From JALCLA01 sp965653565 (GTDB lineage Bacteria; Pseudomonadota; Gammaproteobacteria; Xanthomonadales; Xanthomonadaceae): a stretch of DNA of 64,000 nucleotides. Every line of letters starts with the position of its first letter. Position 1 is the first letter of the stretch. A model generated the notes under the pieces. That model was not told the origin of the DNA, searched no databases, and saw nothing but the letters and a program-made list of their open reading frames with translations. Both the position numbers and the translations under genes were made by a program. The DNA lies in NCBI GenBank assembly GCA_965653565.1, contig CBFHAI010000003.1:62001-126000 (forward strand), read 5' to 3'. This document shows positions 33,437 through 43,407 of this stretch, piece after piece.

Positions 33437-34804
33437 ATGAATACTTCGAGAAAACTGACGGCGGCAATTGCATTCTGGTGTGCGGCGCTCGGCGCAGGGC
33501 AGGCCGCTGCGCCTGGCGATCTGGATCTTTCGTTCAATGGGGGGGAGGGCCACAAAATCGTTTCTTTCGATCTCGGTGGCGGCTTTTCCGATCAGCCAAA
33601 GGATATGGTGATCGATGAAGCCGGGAAGATCACCGCCGTGGGCGTGGCCGCCACTAACGGCGGTGCTGTGATGGCGCTTATGACCCTACAGGCGAACGGG
33701 TTCGTCGACAGCTCGCAGTTCCCCAGCGGCAAATGGACGCACACGCCAGGCGCTGCCGCTTACGTGTCCGCCGAGGCGGTGACGCTTACCTCGCTCGGGC
33801 CATGCCTGGCAGGGTATCGCATTGGGGTATCAGCCCATACCGCTTGCGCCATACCGCCTGCCGGAGTGGTGACCCCTAGCGACCAGCCTGCCATTCACGG
33901 TTGGAATGCGGCCACACCCACCCGCGTCACCCCGAACGGCGAAGTCTTCGAGCTTGCCGGCGCCACAGGAGCTTCCGAAGAGGGCAACGAAAAAGACTTT
34001 TACATAGCTCGCATGACCCGCACGCCCCAAGGCATCGGACTCGACGTTGGTTTTGGCGTCGGCGGATACGCGACCGTGCCCGTCGAGCCTTTGCTCACCG
34101 ACGCCGCCTCGGCTATCGAACCGGCCCCCGATGGAGGCGTATATGTCGCAGGACACCACGCATCGGCGACGGGGCCGTATAACTTTGCAGTAGTCAAACT
34201 GACACCAGCCGGTCTACCGGATCCGAACTTCGGTACGGGCGGTATCGTCAGCGTGGGTTTCGATGCGGCCGGCTCGCCGAGCCATGACCAAGCCTCCGCG
34301 CTCGCGGTGGACAGCGAACAGCGGATCGTGATCGCCGGATTCACCGCGTCGGGGAACAACACGGACGTCGCGCTCGTGCGCCTCTTCGACAATGGGACGC
34401 CCGATCTCTCTTTCGGTCCGGGCGGACGCCGGGTTCATAGCTTCTCGACACCCGGCAGCAGTGCCTACGAACGGATCAGCGACGTAGCCATCGACGCGGC
34501 TGGAAGGATCTACGTCCTGGGAACGGTGAATACGGAACCCGGCGTTGAGCTGCAGAGCAATGTGGCGCTGATTCGCCTGACGGAATCGGGGCTCCTCGAC
34601 ACCGACTTTGGAATCGCGGGCAAGGCCTTTTACGACTTTTCCAACCCGAGTTCCGACCGCGACGACGTCGGGGTTGCCATGGACTTCCAGGACGATAGGC
34701 TCGTGATTCTCGCCCAGCGTCAGTTTTCGGGTACCGATCACGACTTCGTCGTATTCCGAATCCTCCCCGACGGCGACCGCCTCTTCGCCAACGGCTTCGA
34801 ATAA
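33437..34804 (+). CDS. Secreted delta-60 repeat protein
   Basis: 455 aa. A signal peptide (MNTSRKLTAAIAFWCAALGA, cleavage after QAAA) is followed by at least five repeats with the delta-60 motif LDxxFGxxG: LDLSFNGGEG, LDVGFGVGGY, PDPNFGTGGI, PDLSFGPGGR and LDTDFGIAGK. Each is followed by beta strands of a propeller-like fold (IAIDxxGRIxVLG type). The protein ends LFANGFE, the tail shared with two other secreted proteins here. By eye its GC content is lower than the neighbours, with more A/T third positions. It is the only gene of the locus with no carbohydrate link and splits the transporter from the receptor, so it looks like an insertion. The ATG at 33437 opens the signal peptide. Confidence 0.75.
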   Translation: MNTSRKLTAAIAFWCAALGAGQAAAPGDLDLSFNGGEGHKIVSFDLGGGFSDQPKDMVIDEAGKITAVGVAATNGGAVMALMTLQANGFVDSSQFPSGKWTHTPGAAAYVSAEAVTLTSLGPCLAGYRIGVSAHTACAIPPAGVVTPSDQPAIHGWNAATPTRVTPNGEVFELAGATGASEEGNEKDFYIARMTRTPQGIGLDVGFGVGGYATVPVEPLLTDAASAIEPAPDGGVYVAGHHASATGPYNFAVVKLTPAGLPDPNFGTGGIVSVGFDAAGSPSHDQASALAVDSEQRIVIAGFTASGNNTDVALVRLFDNGTPDLSFGPGGRRVHSFSTPGSSAYERISDVAIDAAGRIYVLGTVNTEPGVELQSNVALIRLTESGLLDTDFGIAGKAFYDFSNPSSDRDDVGVAMDFQDDRLVILAQRQFSGTDHDFVVFRILPDGDRLFANGFE

Positions 34805-34818
34805 GCCGCGCGTCCGCC

Positions 34819-34847
34819 AAAAAAAACCCGCCTGTTGCCAGGCGGGT
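34819..34847 (-). terminator. Intrinsic terminator of the TonB-dependent receptor gene
   Basis: On the minus strand the stem ACCCGCCTG/CAGGCGGGT (9 bp, 4-base loop) is followed by eight U (A-run 34819-34826). It lies 92 bases past the receptor stop at 34939. The stem may also slow plus-strand transcription from the delta-60 gene. Confidence 0.85.
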
Positions 34848-34938
34848 CGGGGTGACACGGCACAGCTTGCGATCGCTCGGGACAGCGATCGCGCCGGTCT
34901 TCGGGGCTTGCAACTCTCGGCTCTAGAACTTGCTCGCT

Positions 34939-37677
34939 CTAGAACTTGTACGTGATGCCGAGCAGATACTGCCGGCCGTACTCTTCGAACTTCTGGGTTT
35001 CGCCGTTGCCGATGAAGAACTGGCGGTACGGCTCGTTGGTGAGGTTGTTGACCTGCAGCAGCAGCGAGATACCTTCGAGCGCACCTTCGCCGAAGGTGTA
35101 GCCGGTCTGGAAGTCGATCACCGATTCGCCGTCGATGTTGACCAGCGCGCGGTCGGCGCCGAAGCCCTGGATTTCGCCGAGGAAGCTCGAACGGTGGCGC
35201 TGGCTCACGCGGGCCGAGAAGCCGTGGTCTTCGTAGTAGACGGCGATGTTGCGCACCTTGTCGGACAGGCCGGCGATCGGTTCGTCCGGGCCGTCGGGCC
35301 CCAGGCGCTTGATCGAACTGTTGGTATCCGAATAGTTGGCCACGATGCCGAAGCCCGACAGCATCGGCGTGAACATGTCGAACGGGATCGACACCGCGAA
35401 TTCGTAACCGTCGAGCGAACCGCCTTCGCCGTTGGCCGGACGCGTGTAGAAGCCGATCGGATCGGGCGTCGGCCCGGTGTAGCCGTCCGGAATCGGCAGA
35501 CCGGCGGTTTCGAACATGGTGGTCTGGTCGTAAACGTAGGTGCGCAGGTCTTTGTAGAAGTAAGCCAGCGACACGTAGCCGCGCCCGCCGAAATACATTT
35601 CCCAGCTCACATCGAAGGCGTTCGCGATCCACGGCTCGAGTTCCGGATTGCCGCCGCTGCGGGTCCAGATGCCCTGGTTGATGCCGGAGAATTCCAGGCT
35701 GGTGTTGTTGTTGGCGCGCATCTGGTCGACGCGCGGACGCGCCATCTGGCGGGCCAGTCCGAAGCGCAACGTGTTGTCGGCCGGCAGCATCAGCGCGAGG
35801 TTCATGCTCGGCAGATAGTCGGTGTAGTCGGCGCCGCCTTCGTACGGAATCGCGTTGGCCGCGTTGCCCTGCACCACGATGAAGCCGTTCGAACTCTGGT
35901 CCGCCGTGACGGCCTGCACGCCGATGTTGCCGCGCACCGGCACCGAACCCCATTGCGAGTCGAGGTTCAACTGCGCGTACGCCGTCGTCATCTCCTCGTT
36001 CACCGTCCACTGCTTGTTGACGATGTCCTGGTTGATGTTGTCGCGCGTAGTGTAGAAGCGGGCGAGCGCTTCGTTGATGTTGTAGCTGAGCGAACCGGCG
36101 ATGCCGGCGAAACTCAGATCGACCGGATCGAGCAGCAGTTCGGCCGGCACCAGGGTTTCATCGGCGAGCAGGTCGAGGAAGGCTTCCGGCACGCGGCGGG
36201 TTTTTTCGCGGTCGGCATAGTTCACGCCGAACTCGAGGCTGGTGAACATGCTGCTGTCGAACGCGCGCTCGGCGCCGGCGCGGAACGACGACAATTCGTC
36301 TTCGATCTGCGGCGTCTTGATGTAGCCGTCCTGGCCCCAGCCACCCGGATCGGTGAGCACGATGGTGTTCGGATCGGCGTAGTCCAGGCCGTAGCTGAAG
36401 GTCGGGAAGCCCTGGCGATCGAGCAGGAAATCGACATCGGTCAGCACACCGGCGCGCGTGCCCGAATACATTTCGAGGATGCTTTCCTCGCGATCGGCCT
36501 GCGAATGGCTGATGTCGACTTCGGCCGTCCAGTGGCTGGACAGTTCGAACCGGTTGTTCCAGCCGATGGCGAAGAGTTTGTCGTCGCCTTCGTTCAGATC
36601 GTTGCGCAGCACCGGGCGCACGTTGTGGAAGGTGCCGCCGACCACCACGCCGTCTTCGATCACCGGGTTCGACAGCGTGACGCCGCCGCCCCAGCCCAGT
36701 CCCGCTTCGAGGAAGCGCGTGGTTTCGGCCTTCTCGAACTTCGAGTAGTAGACATCGAGCACGGTGGAATAGGTGTCGCTGGCATTGAATTCCAGCACCC
36801 CCATCAAGCCCTGGCGCACGTTGTCGGTCGACGAGGCGATCACCTTGCCGCCGCCGAGTGTCAGATTGCCTGCGGCCGGCGCGATGTTGTCGGGGAAGCC
36901 CCAGGCTTCCCAGCGTTCGGCCTGTCCCGGCGAATCCAGGCGCGCGTAACCGAGCGCGATGCCGAGCCGATCGTCCATGAACTGGTCGAGGTAGAAGGCG
37001 CTGACGCGGCTGCCGAAGTCGTCGGAATCGCCGTTCAACTCACCGAGCGAATTCTTCTCGCCACGCACGTTCACCGACATCGTCTGTTCGAGGAACGACA
37101 GCGGACGCACCGTGCGCAGATCGACCGTGCCCGACAGGCCCTGGCCGACGAGCGAGGCATCCGGCGTCTTGTAAACGACGACCTGATTGATCAGTTCCGA
37201 CGGAAACTGATCGAACTCCACCGTGCGATTGTCGCCGACGCTCACCTGCTCCCGACCGTTCAACAAAGTGGTGCCGTAGTCGCCGGAAAGGCCGCGGATG
37301 CTGATCGTCGACGAGCGGCCGGCGACGCGCTGCGAAGCCAGGCCGGCCAGGCGCGCGATCGAATCGGCGATCGAAATGTCGGGCAGTTTGCCGAGGTCTT
37401 CGGCCGACACCACATCGACGATCGAGGTCGATTCGCGCTTCACCTCGATGGCCGTCTCGATACCGGCGCGGATGCCGGTGACCTGGATCGCATCGAGCTC
37501 GGCCGGCGCTTCGCGCTCGGCGCGGCGCTGGCGCGCGGCCGCGGCTTTTTCCTCGGCCGTCATCTCGTCGGCCGTCGTGGCCGGATCGTCGGGCGTCTGC
37601 GCCTGGGCACCCTGCGCGAGCATGATGATGGCCGAGGCCAACGCTGCACTGAGCAGGTTGCGCTTGAGATTCAACAT
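34939..37677 (-). CDS. TonB-dependent receptor (maltodextrin-type)
   Basis: 912 aa outer-membrane receptor. After the signal peptide (about 1-27, ending QGAQAQ) comes an acidic Ala/Glu/Arg-rich spacer, then a TonB-box-like AIQVTG (about 63-68). The plug domain (about 85-200) contains LPDISIADSIARLAGLASQR, ISIRGLSGDYGTTLLNGREQ and the conserved LSGTVDLRT. A 22-strand barrel ends in the required aromatic YLLGITYKF. The form resembles MalA-type receptors for maltodextrins in Caulobacter and Xanthomonas. The ATG at 37677 has GGAGGGG directly upstream; a GTG 12 bases earlier would place that site inside the gene. It is transcribed alone, and the operator at 37821 lies 144 bp upstream. Confidence 0.92.
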   Translation of the reverse strand: MLNLKRNLLSAALASAIIMLAQGAQAQTPDDPATTADEMTAEEKAAAARQRRAEREAPAELDAIQVTGIRAGIETAIEVKRESTSIVDVVSAEDLGKLPDISIADSIARLAGLASQRVAGRSSTISIRGLSGDYGTTLLNGREQVSVGDNRTVEFDQFPSELINQVVVYKTPDASLVGQGLSGTVDLRTVRPLSFLEQTMSVNVRGEKNSLGELNGDSDDFGSRVSAFYLDQFMDDRLGIALGYARLDSPGQAERWEAWGFPDNIAPAAGNLTLGGGKVIASSTDNVRQGLMGVLEFNASDTYSTVLDVYYSKFEKAETTRFLEAGLGWGGGVTLSNPVIEDGVVVGGTFHNVRPVLRNDLNEGDDKLFAIGWNNRFELSSHWTAEVDISHSQADREESILEMYSGTRAGVLTDVDFLLDRQGFPTFSYGLDYADPNTIVLTDPGGWGQDGYIKTPQIEDELSSFRAGAERAFDSSMFTSLEFGVNYADREKTRRVPEAFLDLLADETLVPAELLLDPVDLSFAGIAGSLSYNINEALARFYTTRDNINQDIVNKQWTVNEEMTTAYAQLNLDSQWGSVPVRGNIGVQAVTADQSSNGFIVVQGNAANAIPYEGGADYTDYLPSMNLALMLPADNTLRFGLARQMARPRVDQMRANNNTSLEFSGINQGIWTRSGGNPELEPWIANAFDVSWEMYFGGRGYVSLAYFYKDLRTYVYDQTTMFETAGLPIPDGYTGPTPDPIGFYTRPANGEGGSLDGYEFAVSIPFDMFTPMLSGFGIVANYSDTNSSIKRLGPDGPDEPIAGLSDKVRNIAVYYEDHGFSARVSQRHRSSFLGEIQGFGADRALVNIDGESVIDFQTGYTFGEGALEGISLLLQVNNLTNEPYRQFFIGNGETQKFEEYGRQYLLGITYKF

Positions 37678-37820
37678 GGACCCCTCCACTGCTGATGTTC
37701 GAAATGTCGCGGGATCCTGGCGCCCCCTTCAGGCATTGCCAGGCCCGATACGCGGCGGCTTCAGCCGTCCTGCGTAGCGTGCAGCGATGGTAAGCCTTGC
37801 CAAATCGGCCAAGCATTTCT

Positions 37821-37834
37821 TGCATACGTATTCA
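37821..37834. promoter_or_regulatory. LacI-type operator, site 2 (between receptor and amylase)
   Basis: TGCATACGTATTCA lies in the 228-bp divergent control region, 144 bp before the receptor start and 72 bp before the amylase start. One repressor dimer here could control both genes. Confidence 0.75.
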
Positions 37835-37905
37835 TCGCGCAGCGCGCAACTTGCGCGTGAAGATGCCGACCGGCCTGCCATCGAGCATTGCCACGGGAGC
37901 ACGTG

Positions 37906-40542
37906 ATGCGCATCGCAAGGTTCGTGAAGACGGTTCATGCTGCACTGCGGCATCGCGCTTCCATCTGCAGTCTGCTAGCCGTCGCTGTGTTGACGGCCGG
38001 CCGCGCGGGCGCCGCGACCGAAGCGTTGAATCTGCACGTACCGTCGCCCGACTGGCGCGACCAGATCATCTATCTGGCGATGATCGATCGCTTCGACGAT
38101 GGTGATCCGTCGAACAACGATCAGGGCGCCGGCGAATTCGATCCGAAGGATTCGTCGCGATTCAGCGGTGGCGATCTCGCCGGGGTGACGCGGCGCCTCG
38201 ACTATTTGAAGCAACTCGGCGTCACCGCGGTGTGGCTCACGCCGCCGGTGGCGAACCAGTGGTGGGACGCGCGCGTGAACTACGGCGGCTACCACGGCTA
38301 CTGGGCCGAGAATTTCAAACAGATCGATGCGCACTTCGGCGATCTCGACGCCTACAAACGCCTGTCTCACGAACTGCATTCGCGCGGCATGTATCTGGTG
38401 CACGACGTCGTGGTGAATCACGTCGGCAACTACTTCAGCTATCCCGACGGCTGGGATGCGAACGATCCGACCCGCCACTACATCGCCAACACCGACGCGC
38501 GGCCGCGCGCCGCACCGACGCAGTGGCCCTTCACGCTCAACGATCCGCGCCGCGACGAGGATCGCAAAGCCGCGATCTATCACTGGACACCGCGCATCAG
38601 CGACTTCGCCGATGCCGCGCAACAGTACGACTACCAGCTCGCCGATCTCGACGATCTGAATACCGACAACCCGGTCGTGCGGCGCGCGTTGCGCGACAGC
38701 TACGGCTTCTGGATACGCGAGGCCGGCGTCGACGCCTTCCGCGTCGACACGGCGTTCTACGTGCCGCCCGACTTCTTCCGCGATTTCCTGCATGCGGACG
38801 ATGCCGAAGCGCCGGGCGTGATCGCGGTCGCGAAGGCCACCGGCCGATCCAGCTTCCACGTTTTCGGCGAAGGATTCGGCCTCGACAAACCGTTCGAAGA
38901 GGTGCAGGCGAGGCGTATCGAAACTTATCAACACGGCGCGGACCGCTTGCCCGCCATGATCAATTTTCCGCTCTACGGCAGCACGCTCGATGTCTTCGCG
39001 CGCGGCCGTCCGGCGGCGGTGCTCGCGCATCGCATCCGCAGCGCGTTGCAGCTGCATGCGAATCCGCATCTGATGCCGACCTTCGTCGACAATCACGATG
39101 TCGAACGCTTCCTCGCCGGCGGCAGCGCCGAGGCGTTGCGGCAAAGCCTGCTGCTGATCATGACGCTGCCGGGCATCCCGACGATCTACTACGGCACCGA
39201 GCAGGACTTCACCGAGCAGCGCGGCGCGATGTTCGAAAATGGCTTCGGCTCCGGCGGGCGCGACCGCTTCGATACGTCGACGCCGAGCTTCCGCTTCATC
39301 AAAAGCATTGCGAAATTGCGTCGGCAGCATCCGGTACTTTCGCGTGGCGTGCCCGTCGTTATCGAAGCGAATGCCGCGGCGCCCGGTGCGTTCGGCTACA
39401 CGATGAAATACCAGGATCAAACGGCGGTGGTCTTCTTCAACACGGCAGAAACGGAGAGCCTCGCAGCGAGTGTCGTCGCAGGGTTGCCGCCTGGCACGCG
39501 CTTGCAGCCGATCTTCAGTCTGCAGGATCACGCGCGACCGCTGACGGTGGGTATCGATGGAAGCCTGACCCTGATGCTGCAGGGACGCAGCGGCGAAGTC
39601 TGGCTGGCGCAGAAAGAATCCGGTGCCATCGAAGCTTCTACCGCACGTATCGACATCGCAGCGCTGGCCTCGACGGTCGTCACGGGCGATCTCCGAGTGA
39701 GCGGCACATCGCACGGTGTCGACGAATTCCAGCTGGTGGTGAACGGCGATTTGCGATCGGCCCTTCGTGTGCAGCCCGACGCCGCCGGGAAATGGCAGGC
39801 GTCGATCGACACCGCGAGCCTGATCGATCCCGCCATCGAGCATCAACTGGTGGCGTGGGCGCAGAGCAGGAACGCAGTCTCGCAGCGGCGAACATTTCGG
39901 GTTGAGCGCGATTGGACGCTCGCGACTGAACAATCCGATCCCGCCGGCGACGATCACGGTCGCAGCGGAAAGCTCGCTTATCCGACCGATGCCGCGTGGC
40001 GCGAACGCCGGCCGCTGGATCTGCTCGGCGCGCGCGTATTCACGTCGGGTGGTTCGCTGCGCGTCGAAATGCAGCTGCACGATCTGTTCTCGCAGTGGAA
40101 CCCGCCGAACGGCTTCGATCACGTCGCCGTAACCGCTTTCGTGGAACTGCCCGGCCGTAGCGGCGGCGCGCGCGTCATGCCGTTGCAGTCCGGTGAGTTG
40201 CCTGGCGACATGCGCTGGCACTACCGGCTGCGCCTCGGTGGCTGGACCAATGCCTTGTTCGCGAGCGAAGGCGCATCGGCAACGAACGAGGGCCGATCCG
40301 TCGCGCCGGCGGCGGCGTTCGACATCGACGCGAAGCGACATACGATTACCTTCACGCTGCCAGCCGCTGCGCTGGGCTCGGCCGAATCGTTGGCCGGTGC
40401 CCGCATTCATCTGACGACGTGGGATTACGACGGCCGCTATCGCGAGTTGAAACCGCAAGCTTCCGGCTTCGAGTTCGGCGGCGGCGCGGCGAACGATGCG
40501 CGCGTGCTCGATGAGATGACGATCGAAGTTCCTACGAAATAG
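37906..40542 (+). CDS. Secreted alpha-amylase (GH13) with glucodextranase-type C-terminal domain
   Basis: 878 aa. An N-terminal signal region (about 1-40, LLAVAVLTAGRAGA) leads to a GH13 barrel: LAMIDRFDDGDPSNND, DVVVNHVGNYFS (region I), nucleophile D281 in FRVDTAF, acid E322 in VFGEGF, and D398 in VDNHDVERF. A beta-sandwich domain C (about 490-560) follows. After a linker domain, residues about 690-878 contain DPAGDDHGRSGKLAYPTDAA and WDYDGRYRELKP, features I recognise from the glucodextranase C-terminal (DOMON-like, calcium/carbohydrate-binding) family. It degrades extracellular or periplasmic starch. The ATG at 37906 has GGGAG seven bases upstream. It is divergent from the receptor and shares operator site 2. 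Confidence 0.9.
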   Translation: MRIARFVKTVHAALRHRASICSLLAVAVLTAGRAGAATEALNLHVPSPDWRDQIIYLAMIDRFDDGDPSNNDQGAGEFDPKDSSRFSGGDLAGVTRRLDYLKQLGVTAVWLTPPVANQWWDARVNYGGYHGYWAENFKQIDAHFGDLDAYKRLSHELHSRGMYLVHDVVVNHVGNYFSYPDGWDANDPTRHYIANTDARPRAAPTQWPFTLNDPRRDEDRKAAIYHWTPRISDFADAAQQYDYQLADLDDLNTDNPVVRRALRDSYGFWIREAGVDAFRVDTAFYVPPDFFRDFLHADDAEAPGVIAVAKATGRSSFHVFGEGFGLDKPFEEVQARRIETYQHGADRLPAMINFPLYGSTLDVFARGRPAAVLAHRIRSALQLHANPHLMPTFVDNHDVERFLAGGSAEALRQSLLLIMTLPGIPTIYYGTEQDFTEQRGAMFENGFGSGGRDRFDTSTPSFRFIKSIAKLRRQHPVLSRGVPVVIEANAAAPGAFGYTMKYQDQTAVVFFNTAETESLAASVVAGLPPGTRLQPIFSLQDHARPLTVGIDGSLTLMLQGRSGEVWLAQKESGAIEASTARIDIAALASTVVTGDLRVSGTSHGVDEFQLVVNGDLRSALRVQPDAAGKWQASIDTASLIDPAIEHQLVAWAQSRNAVSQRRTFRVERDWTLATEQSDPAGDDHGRSGKLAYPTDAAWRERRPLDLLGARVFTSGGSLRVEMQLHDLFSQWNPPNGFDHVAVTAFVELPGRSGGARVMPLQSGELPGDMRWHYRLRLGGWTNALFASEGASATNEGRSVAPAAAFDIDAKRHTITFTLPAAALGSAESLAGARIHLTTWDYDGRYRELKPQASGFEFGGGAANDARVLDEMTIEVPTK

Positions 40543-40567
40543 ACAGGCCCGAACAGGCTCTGCCGAC

Positions 40568-41278
40568 TTACGCTGCCGAGGTACGGCAGACGAAAAAGCC
40601 GTTCAAGGTCAGGCGCCCGGTGCGTGGATCGTCGCTGAGCTGCGCGGGGTCGCGAATATCGCTGCAATGAAATACCGCGCCGCCGTCGTAGACGATCAGC
40701 CGATTCCAGCGCGGCTCGATCGCAGCGGTCTTCTCGAACCATGCGTTGGGCTCGGTTTGATAACCGGCCGCGATGCCGTATTTATCCATGAACTGATCAC
40801 GCGACAGCGTCCCCGATTCATGAATCAGCAGCCTGGTTTCCGACATCGCGCGCTTGGGAACGAAGAACCCGGTGCCGCCGAGCGACACATCGCGGAACAG
40901 GTACAGCACACAGGCGGCGGTGAGCTTGCCGGCTTCGGGCTCGAGTTGATCGCGATGACAAATCCATTGCCGCGGTTCGAGTTCATCGGGCTGCTTCAAC
41001 GCCAGCGACAAGCGACTGTACTCGCGCTGCGTGCGTCGCGCCCCGAGTCGGCTGCGAACATGCGTCGCGAAGAATTCACCCAATCGTGCAGACAAGGCGT
41101 CCGGCATGCGCAATTCGATGCCGGGATAAGCGTTGTGCGGTGACGCCTCGAACTGGCTGCGATGTTGCGCGGCGAGGTCCACCCACCGCTGCGGTTCGGA
41201 AAGCGCGTCATCGATCACGTACGCGTAATACCCCGGCGCAATCGGTACGGCCTCGATGCGCGGGTGCGGATTGAACAT
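40568..41278 (-). CDS. DUF6445-type protein, 2OG-Fe(II) oxygenase-like
   Basis: 236 aa, no signal peptide, probably cytoplasmic. The pattern H108-x-D110 (WICHRDQ), then LGGTGFF (133-139), then H204 (AVFHCSDI) and R222 (GRLTLNGFF) matches the iron facial triad and 2-oxoglutarate-binding Arg of prolyl-hydroxylase-like dioxygenases. I recall this family as DUF6445, found beside TonB receptors and tryptophan halogenases in Caulobacter and Xanthomonas relatives; that is from memory. The substrate is unknown. It is last in a five-gene operon behind the GH97 glucosidase (36-base gap). The two neighbouring oxidative enzymes (halogenase and this one) may act on the same substrate; that is inference. 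Confidence 0.68.
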   Translation of the reverse strand: MFNPHPRIEAVPIAPGYYAYVIDDALSEPQRWVDLAAQHRSQFEASPHNAYPGIELRMPDALSARLGEFFATHVRSRLGARRTQREYSRLSLALKQPDELEPRQWICHRDQLEPEAGKLTAACVLYLFRDVSLGGTGFFVPKRAMSETRLLIHESGTLSRDQFMDKYGIAAGYQTEPNAWFEKTAAIEPRWNRLIVYDGGAVFHCSDIRDPAQLSDDPRTGRLTLNGFFVCRTSAA

Positions 41279-41314
41279 CGCTCGGCGGCCGTATCGATCT
41301 TCTAACGGATTCGC

Positions 41315-43345
41315 TCAGCGCTTCGGCGTAAATCGGATCGCCTGCCCGCCACCCGCCGCCAATCGCAGATCGAGCACGTCGGCACTGGTCACGTCGCGGG
41401 TTTCGACGGTGAAATCGAAGGGTGCGGTCTTCCAGTGTGCGGCGTCGCCGTCGCGATAGATCTGCGCCACGTACACGCGGTTCGGATCGAGGAACGAAAG
41501 CGGTGTGGAGAGCACGCGGCCGAATTCATCGGTGACACTGCCAAGATACCAATCGTCGCTGTTGCGATCCTTGCGCGCGATCGTGACGAAATCGCCGACT
41601 TCGCCGGCGAGCACGCGGGTGAACTGCCAGTCGGTCGGCACGTCCTTGATGAAGGCGAAGGCATCGGGCCGCGCTTCGTAGTTTTCCGGCAGATCGGCCG
41701 CCATCTGGATCGGGCTGTAGATCACCACGTACTGCGCCAACTGCTTGGCGAGCGTGCTCTGGAATGGCATGCCGCCGCGGCCCTTCAAACTCACCACGCC
41801 GGGGGTGAAATCCATCGGCCCGGCAAGCATGCGCGTGAACACCAGATTCGCTTCGTGCTCGGGGGGATTCGGTGGCTGGCCCCAGGCGTTGTATTCCATG
41901 CCGCGCGCGCCCTCGCGCGCGACCCAGTTCGGATAAGTGCGGCGCAGACCGGTGTCCTTGATCGGCTCGTGCGGATTGACCGCGATGCGATGTTTCGCGG
42001 CCGCTTGCACCACGCGCAGATGGTGCCGCGAGTTCCACTGGCCATCATGCCATTCGCGCACCACGGGGCCACCCGGCGCGTCCTGCCGCTCGATTTGTCC
42101 GGCGTCGCAAACGTAGCCGGTTTTCACCGAATCGACGCCGAGCCTTTCGTACAGTCCGAACGCGGTCTCGAGCTGTCGTTCGTAGTGACTGACCGCGCAC
42201 GCGGTTTCGTGGTGGCCGATGAGATGCACGCCTTTGCGCCTGGCGTAAGCCGCGAGTTGCTCGATATCGAAATCGGCGGTGGCGCGGGTGAAATCGAAGT
42301 TCCAGCCGTTGGCGAACCACTGGCCGTCCCAACCTGGATTCCAGCCCTCGACGAGCACGCCGCGAAAGCCGTGTTTTGCCGCGAAATCGATGTAACGCTT
42401 GGTGTTGGCGGTGGTGGCGCCGTGCTTCTCCCCGCTGCCCCAGCTGGAATTTTCCAGATGCAGTTCCCACCACACACCGACATATTTGCTCGGCTCGAAC
42501 CAGCTCACATCGCCGAGTGCGTTGGGCTCGTTGAGGTTGAGGATCAGGTTCGATTCGACCAGTGCGCCGGCGCGATCGGCGATCTGCAGCGTGCGCCATG
42601 GCGTGTGGAACGGTGCGTCGCGCCGCACCTTCCAGCCCTCCGACGCGGGCGACAGCAATGCGCGGAAACGTTGGCCTTCGGCGCGCCGCAGCCACATCGA
42701 CGCGTAGTCGACGAGCGCGGCTTCATGGAAGGCGATGTGCAGTCCGTTCGCGGTACGGATCGTCATCGGCGTGTGGGCCTGCGACACTTCCGTCAGTGGC
42801 GTGCGGTTGTACAGATACTCGTAGCGGTTCCATTCGCCGGCCGGAATCCACCACGCGGTGGCCGGGTCGGCGATGATGAACTCGGTCAACTCGTCGTCGA
42901 TGATGATGTCGTTGGAGCCGGTCTGCTGCGGGAATTCATAGCGGAAGCCGAGGCCGTCGTCGTAGACGCGGAACACGACATCGAACTGACGCTTCAGATT
43001 CAGGGTCTCGGCCACCGAGACGCGCAATTCGTTGTAGCGGTTGCGCACGTGGCGGCTCTCGCCCCAGGGCTGCTCCCAGGTTTCGTCGAAGCTGCGTTCG
43101 GCTTGCGACCTGGGTTCGAGGTTGCGTTCCAGGCGGCCGTCGCGCAGCAGGAAACCCAGGCGCGACGTCGTGATGACGGGCTCGCCGAAGCGATCGACGC
43201 GATAGGCGAGGCGGCCGTCGTCGAGTTCCACCGTCACGGCGAGAATCCTGCCGGGTGATTCGACGTGAGCGACCGCTTCGGGCTTCGCGTGGGCTGCGAT
43301 GGGCAGCAGTGCGGTGAAGACCGCCAGCAGAACGAATTTCGACAT
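41315..43345 (-). CDS. Alpha-glucosidase, GH97 (inverting SusB-like)
   Basis: 676 aa with a signal peptide (MSKFVLLAVFTALLPIAAHA). The N-terminal beta-sandwich (about 20-270) carries WEQPWGESRHVRNRYNELRV, the catalytic barrel (about 280-590) carries KYVGVWWELHLENSSWGSGE and TTANTKRYIDFAAKHGFRGV, and a C-terminal beta domain follows. The segment GVDSVKTGYV has Gly where retaining GH97 enzymes carry the nucleophilic Asp. AVNPHEPIKDTGLRRTYPN supplies the SusB-type catalytic Glu, so the enzyme should invert. It releases glucose from maltodextrins in the periplasm. The ATG at 43345 opens the signal peptide. It follows the halogenase gene by 62 bases in the same operon. Confidence 0.9.
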   Translation of the reverse strand: MSKFVLLAVFTALLPIAAHAKPEAVAHVESPGRILAVTVELDDGRLAYRVDRFGEPVITTSRLGFLLRDGRLERNLEPRSQAERSFDETWEQPWGESRHVRNRYNELRVSVAETLNLKRQFDVVFRVYDDGLGFRYEFPQQTGSNDIIIDDELTEFIIADPATAWWIPAGEWNRYEYLYNRTPLTEVSQAHTPMTIRTANGLHIAFHEAALVDYASMWLRRAEGQRFRALLSPASEGWKVRRDAPFHTPWRTLQIADRAGALVESNLILNLNEPNALGDVSWFEPSKYVGVWWELHLENSSWGSGEKHGATTANTKRYIDFAAKHGFRGVLVEGWNPGWDGQWFANGWNFDFTRATADFDIEQLAAYARRKGVHLIGHHETACAVSHYERQLETAFGLYERLGVDSVKTGYVCDAGQIERQDAPGGPVVREWHDGQWNSRHHLRVVQAAAKHRIAVNPHEPIKDTGLRRTYPNWVAREGARGMEYNAWGQPPNPPEHEANLVFTRMLAGPMDFTPGVVSLKGRGGMPFQSTLAKQLAQYVVIYSPIQMAADLPENYEARPDAFAFIKDVPTDWQFTRVLAGEVGDFVTIARKDRNSDDWYLGSVTDEFGRVLSTPLSFLDPNRVYVAQIYRDGDAAHWKTAPFDFTVETRDVTSADVLDLRLAAGGGQAIRFTPKR

Positions 43346-43407
43346 TGCGTCCTCGATCGAGCGTGAAAGCCAACCCTCTGTTCCGGCGCCGCGCTGCGCG
43401 CGATTCA

